From the NCBI RefSeq assembly GCF_016028255.1, contig NZ_CP065707.1, forward strand, positions 821,001 to 885,000: DNA of 64,000 nt, read 5' to 3'. The translations under genes and the position numbers were made by a program. Shown piece after piece: positions 60,743 through 64,000 of this stretch. Source of the DNA: Streptococcus oralis (GTDB lineage: Bacteria > Bacillota > Bacilli > Lactobacillales > Streptococcaceae). How positions within the stretch are numbered: position 1 is the stretch's first letter; every line of letters starts with the position of its first letter. The notes beneath the pieces are model-generated. The model did not search any database, had not been told where the DNA came from, and saw nothing but the letters and a program-made list of their open reading frames with translations.

Positions 60743-61807
60743 ATGGTTGAAAAATTTGATATAAAACAGTTGCGTTATTTTGCAATGACTAAGAGGCTTA
60801 ATTTTCTAATTGGATCAGGGACTTCAGTTCCAGCCATACCTTTAATGTCTTTTTTCAAAAGTAAAGATAATTCAGATGAGGAAGCTAATAATTTACTATC
60901 TGATAAAGTTAAAGCAGTTTCAATGAAAGTTCTTGAAGATATTAGTAATGCTAATGATGAAGAAAATAATAAAGCAGCTTCAATGAAAGTTCTTGAAGAT
61001 ACTAGCAACGCCAATGATGAAGATAATATTAAAGCAGTTTTAAAAAGATATTCTGAATTTATTAAAGTTGTACTTCAACTTCTTTACCATGCAAATTCTA
61101 GACAAGTGACAAAAAATATCAATATTTTTACTACTAACTACGATCTCTTTATTGAGAAGTCACTGGATGAATTGATGAAATATGAATCATTTGTTTTTAA
61201 TGATGGAAGTAATGGATATTTTAATAGAATTTTAGATAGTGCTAACTATAATAAGTCTGTTGCATATAGGGGATTAAATGATAATTACCTTAATGAACTT
61301 CCTACATTATCTTTGATTAAACCACATGGTTCGATGAACTGGGAAAGAGGGCAAGAGGACAATATTTTAATAAGGCAAAGTGTAGTTGAAAATCCTGTAG
61401 TAGTTAAACCAACGGGCTTAGAGGGTCAAGAAACGTTTCTAAACAATCATTTTCATGACATGCTAAGAGTATTTCAACTTGAGTTAGATAAACAACAATC
61501 TATTCTTATTGTTATTGGATTCTCATTTCAAGATAAACATATTGCTAAAATGTTGAACAGATCTTTGAAAAATCCTGAATTAAATGTCTTTATATTTTGT
61601 TATTCTGAATCTGATAAACAAAAAATATTAACAAATTTGGGCCTCAGTGATTGTCCAAGAAATTTGAATGTCATTGCACCTAATGAATTAGAGGAAAAGT
61701 ATAAATCAAAGCAAAAAAGTGACGATGGAAGTGAATGGTTTAGTTTCGATATTAGCAATCTAACTGAGTTGCTTAGAGATGTATCTTTTGAGGAGCAGTT
61801 AGAATGA
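60743..61807 (+). CDS. SIR2-family NADase of a SIR2-HerA defence module
   Basis: 354 residues from the ATG at 60743, six bases after GAGGA. The NAD-binding loop LIGSGTS (G24-S28), TTNYD (N132, D134) and catalytic HGS (H195) are intact, with a later GFSFQDKHIAKML that closes the pocket. In SIR2-HerA the SIR2 protein destroys NAD when a phage is detected, stopping growth. A 20-residue segment with SMKVLEDISNANDEENN is duplicated at about 56-95. It overlaps herA by four bases. The region is clearly more AT-rich than hsdR, suggesting transfer. Confidence 0.88.
   Translation: MVEKFDIKQLRYFAMTKRLNFLIGSGTSVPAIPLMSFFKSKDNSDEEANNLLSDKVKAVSMKVLEDISNANDEENNKAASMKVLEDTSNANDEDNIKAVLKRYSEFIKVVLQLLYHANSRQVTKNINIFTTNYDLFIEKSLDELMKYESFVFNDGSNGYFNRILDSANYNKSVAYRGLNDNYLNELPTLSLIKPHGSMNWERGQEDNILIRQSVVENPVVVKPTGLEGQETFLNNHFHDMLRVFQLELDKQQSILIVIGFSFQDKHIAKMLNRSLKNPELNVFIFCYSESDKQKILTNLGLSDCPRNLNVIAPNELEEKYKSKQKSDDGSEWFSFDISNLTELLRDVSFEEQLE
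60910..61029 (+). repeat. 60-bp tandem duplication inside the SIR2 gene
   Basis: Two in-frame units beginning AAAGCAGTTTCAATGAAAG and AAAGCAGCTTCAATGAAAG, each 60 bases, about 85-90% alike. A third partial start (KAV) follows. The reading frame is kept. Confidence 0.85.
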
Positions 61808-63651
61808 AAATGAGTATCAAAAAATTAGGTGTAATAGTAGGTGTTGATGGGGATATTTCTCAAGTTGGAATGTATCATTTATCTAATGATGCAGAGTACC
61901 TATGGCATGGTGACGTGTTACAAGGAGCAAAAATTGGAGCATATCTAACAATTTTACAGAACAATGTAAAAATTATCGCTTCTGTTGTTACTGAAAAAGT
62001 TGCTGATCAAAAAAATACAATTAGAAGCACAGAATTTGATAATCGTTTTTCAAAGAATTCTATAAATCGAATCGTTCATTTAAAAACTAAAGGTGTTATT
62101 GAAAACGGTGAATTCCAAGTAACAAGTCAATATGTACCTATGATTGGAAATGAAGTATGTATTACTTCAAAAAAAGACTTAGAATTAATATATGGGATTA
62201 ATAAGTCTGAGCCAACTATTTCCATTGGACAGTCAATCTTAGAAGGTCAAGTTGTTCCTTTATCGATTAATAAAATATTTGCTTCTCATATTGGTGTGTT
62301 TGGGAATACTGGTAGTGGTAAGTCAAATACTTTGCATAAGTTATTCTTAGAACTCTTTCGGTCAGAATATCGAGAAAATATTTTAAAGTATTCAAAATTT
62401 TATATTATTGATTTTAATGGTGAATATACGAAAGATGATAGTTTTGGTGTGGCCGGTACCCATAAAAAAGTATTTAATGTTAAAACTAGGAGTAAAACAT
62501 CAAAGAAAATCCCTATTACTGAGAAATATCTTTTTGATCCAGATATCCTTTCAATTTTATTTGGCGCTTCTTCAGCAACTCAAGTTCCATTTCTTAGGAA
62601 AGCAATGAAAGAGTGGAATGAAAAAGAACATACTGGAGAAGTTATTGCGAAATTTGTGGTTGGAACGTTGAAAAAAATTCTTACAACGGGAGATGCAGCA
62701 TTATCTGATTCAAGGGATAATTGGATCAAAGTAGCAAAATCATACATAGCAAAAGAAAACTGGGGAATATTTATTCAAGTTTCCTCGTTAACTTATTATG
62801 CAACAACAAAAGCTTATTACACTCAGGGAGAAGAACATATTTATTTAAATGATAAGTCTGATTTAACTGAACAGATAGAAAAAAAGTTACAGATAGATGA
62901 AATTAGACAAGAACTTGCAGAAAGTTTTGATTCTTTGGACTTGATAGATAAATTAAAGTTCTTTTTAGATTTTCAGAAAGTTCACTATAGTACTTGGAAA
63001 TCAACTAATATTGAGCATATTAATCCTTTATTTCATAGGATTGATACAGCTCTGAATAGCTTGAAGAAAGTTGTTGAGGTTAAAGAGAGTATTGAGGGAG
63101 ATTTTTCTAGTCTAAATATTATTAATCTTGTACATGCTAATCAGGAAATCACTAGATTAATTCCTATGCTTATCTCTAAGATGATATATGATCAACAGAA
63201 AACGAAAATAGCTGGAAAAGATGTCACCTGTACTAGTCATTTGATTATTGATGAAGCACATAATATTTTAAATGCTCAGAATCATTCAGTAGGAGATACT
63301 TGGCAGGACTATAGATTAAATATTTTTGAGGAAATCATTAAGGAAGGACGAAAATTTGGTTTCTACTTAACTTTATCTAGTCAACGACCGGCCGATATTT
63401 CACCGACTATTCTTTCACAAGTTCATAATTATTTCATCCATAGATTGGTTAATGATAATGATTTACGAATGTTGCTGAATACTATGCCTACGCTGGACAA
63501 AACTTCCTTTAATAAAATTCCTAGTTTAGGTAAAGGAGAGGTTATAATTACTGGTAATGCTATTCAAGTTCCAGTATTTGTGAAAGTAGATAAAGAAGAA
63601 ATCATTAGACCGAATAGTGATGATGTTATTTTGACTGAATTGTGGAGTTGA
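61804..63651 (+). CDS. HerA-type ATPase of a SIR2-HerA defence module
   Basis: 615 residues. An N-terminal HAS-barrel-like domain is followed by a P-loop ATPase with Walker A GNTGSGKSN (K173) and Walker B LIIDEAHN (D483, E484), then SQRPADISPT and the C-terminal HRLVNDNDLRML. HerA forms hexamers that assemble with SIR2. The start has GAGGAG upstream and overlaps the SIR2 stop (ATGA). AT-rich like its partner. Confidence 0.9.
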   Translation: MKMSIKKLGVIVGVDGDISQVGMYHLSNDAEYLWHGDVLQGAKIGAYLTILQNNVKIIASVVTEKVADQKNTIRSTEFDNRFSKNSINRIVHLKTKGVIENGEFQVTSQYVPMIGNEVCITSKKDLELIYGINKSEPTISIGQSILEGQVVPLSINKIFASHIGVFGNTGSGKSNTLHKLFLELFRSEYRENILKYSKFYIIDFNGEYTKDDSFGVAGTHKKVFNVKTRSKTSKKIPITEKYLFDPDILSILFGASSATQVPFLRKAMKEWNEKEHTGEVIAKFVVGTLKKILTTGDAALSDSRDNWIKVAKSYIAKENWGIFIQVSSLTYYATTKAYYTQGEEHIYLNDKSDLTEQIEKKLQIDEIRQELAESFDSLDLIDKLKFFLDFQKVHYSTWKSTNIEHINPLFHRIDTALNSLKKVVEVKESIEGDFSSLNIINLVHANQEITRLIPMLISKMIYDQQKTKIAGKDVTCTSHLIIDEAHNILNAQNHSVGDTWQDYRLNIFEEIIKEGRKFGFYLTLSSQRPADISPTILSQVHNYFIHRLVNDNDLRMLLNTMPTLDKTSFNKIPSLGKGEVIITGNAIQVPVFVKVDKEEIIRPNSDDVILTELWS

Positions 63652-63654
63652 ACT

Positions 63655-64000
63655 ATGAGAAAAGAAGAAATATTTAGATTACTAGGAGTATCAGATGAAA
63701 CTGAATTGGAAAGCTTATTGGATTATAAATCAGTTGAATATGCCGATGTAATTACTGAAGAAAATTATTTTATAATTAATCGTGAAACATCTAAGTATGG
63801 AATTCCATCGATTGAACGTAGCGGATTTGATATTAAAAAACATAAGTTACTTGAATTATCAATGGATTTAAATAAGCAACCATATATTTGTGAAGCATAT
63901 CTAACTGGGGAAAGTTTGGATACTTTGGGAAGCAAGAAGAGAAAGAAATTAAAGGATCCAGTCAATTGGGAATGTGTTGCTTCAGATATATTTGCAAAAA
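63655..64000 (+). CDS. Unrecognised gene, truncated by the window edge
   Basis: 115 codons from the ATG at 63655, still open at the end of the window. It starts three bases after the HerA stop and so belongs to the same transcript. The protein begins MRKEEIFRLLGVSDETEL and is charged, with no signal peptide or membrane helix and no motif I recognise. Base composition is as AT-rich as the SIR2-HerA pair. It may be a third component of the module. Confidence 0.6.
   Translation, partial: MRKEEIFRLLGVSDETELESLLDYKSVEYADVITEENYFIINRETSKYGIPSIERSGFDIKKHKLLELSMDLNKQPYICEAYLTGESLDTLGSKKRKKLKDPVNWECVASDIFAK

Overview
The window is a chromosomal segment of a streptococcus of the mitis group (close to S. 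mitis / S. oralis / S. pneumoniae). Gene content and protein sequences are pneumococcus-like: accDA next to a briC-type peptide gene, gatCAB, phpP-stkP, mvaS-mvaA, scrR/scrB/scrA/scrK and a BOX element of the pneumococcal type. There are no rRNA or tRNA genes, CRISPR arrays or intact insertion sequences.

Layout. 1-1608: end of the fatty-acid operon (accD partial, accA). 1655-2690: a putative competence-regulated double-glycine peptide gene (briC-like), with a ComE-type direct repeat upstream, followed by a CPBP intramembrane protease. 2740-7465 (minus): nusB, asp23, efp, then gatB-gatA-gatC. 7669-10052: a frameshifted YwaF-type membrane gene, then prfC. 10096-10389: a duplicated 75-bp repeat and a shared terminator. 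10390-12616 (minus): FUSC-type exporter and sstT. 12765-20136: mscS-like, corA, then the conserved block yqeG-yqeH-yhbY-nadD-yqeK-rsfS, a methyltransferase and tmcAL.

20765-33448 is one gene of about 4,227 codons. It encodes a serine-rich-repeat (SRR) surface adhesin with a KxYKxGKxW accessory-Sec signal and an LPNTG anchor, built from 201-bp, 30-bp, 54-bp and 144-bp tandem repeats. No secA2/secY2 or glycosyltransferase genes lie near it. Related sequences flank it on both sides, which suggests that it was inserted between tmcAL and rny.

34151-44213: rny, gmk, rpoZ, priA, fmt, rsmB, phpP and stkP, covering RNA decay, nucleotide supply, replication restart, translation initiation and cell-division signalling. 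44301-45516: a two-gene ThrE-type amino-acid exporter. 45635-48081: mvaS and mvaA of the mevalonate pathway. 48223-53936: the sucrose regulon, with scrR-scrB diverging from scrA and scrK. Four LacI-type operator-like palindromes lie between scrB and scrA.

54261-64000 is the accessory end: a TVP38 membrane protein, an SF2 helicase with two predicted membrane helices, a type I restriction HsdR with no HsdM/HsdS in view, then an AT-rich SIR2-HerA pair (a known NAD-depleting anti-phage module) and the start of an unrecognised gene cut by the window edge. Two structured intergenic elements, at 15960-16150 and 53990-54150, look like members of one dispersed family. Protein assignments are from motifs and remembered families only; no search was run.
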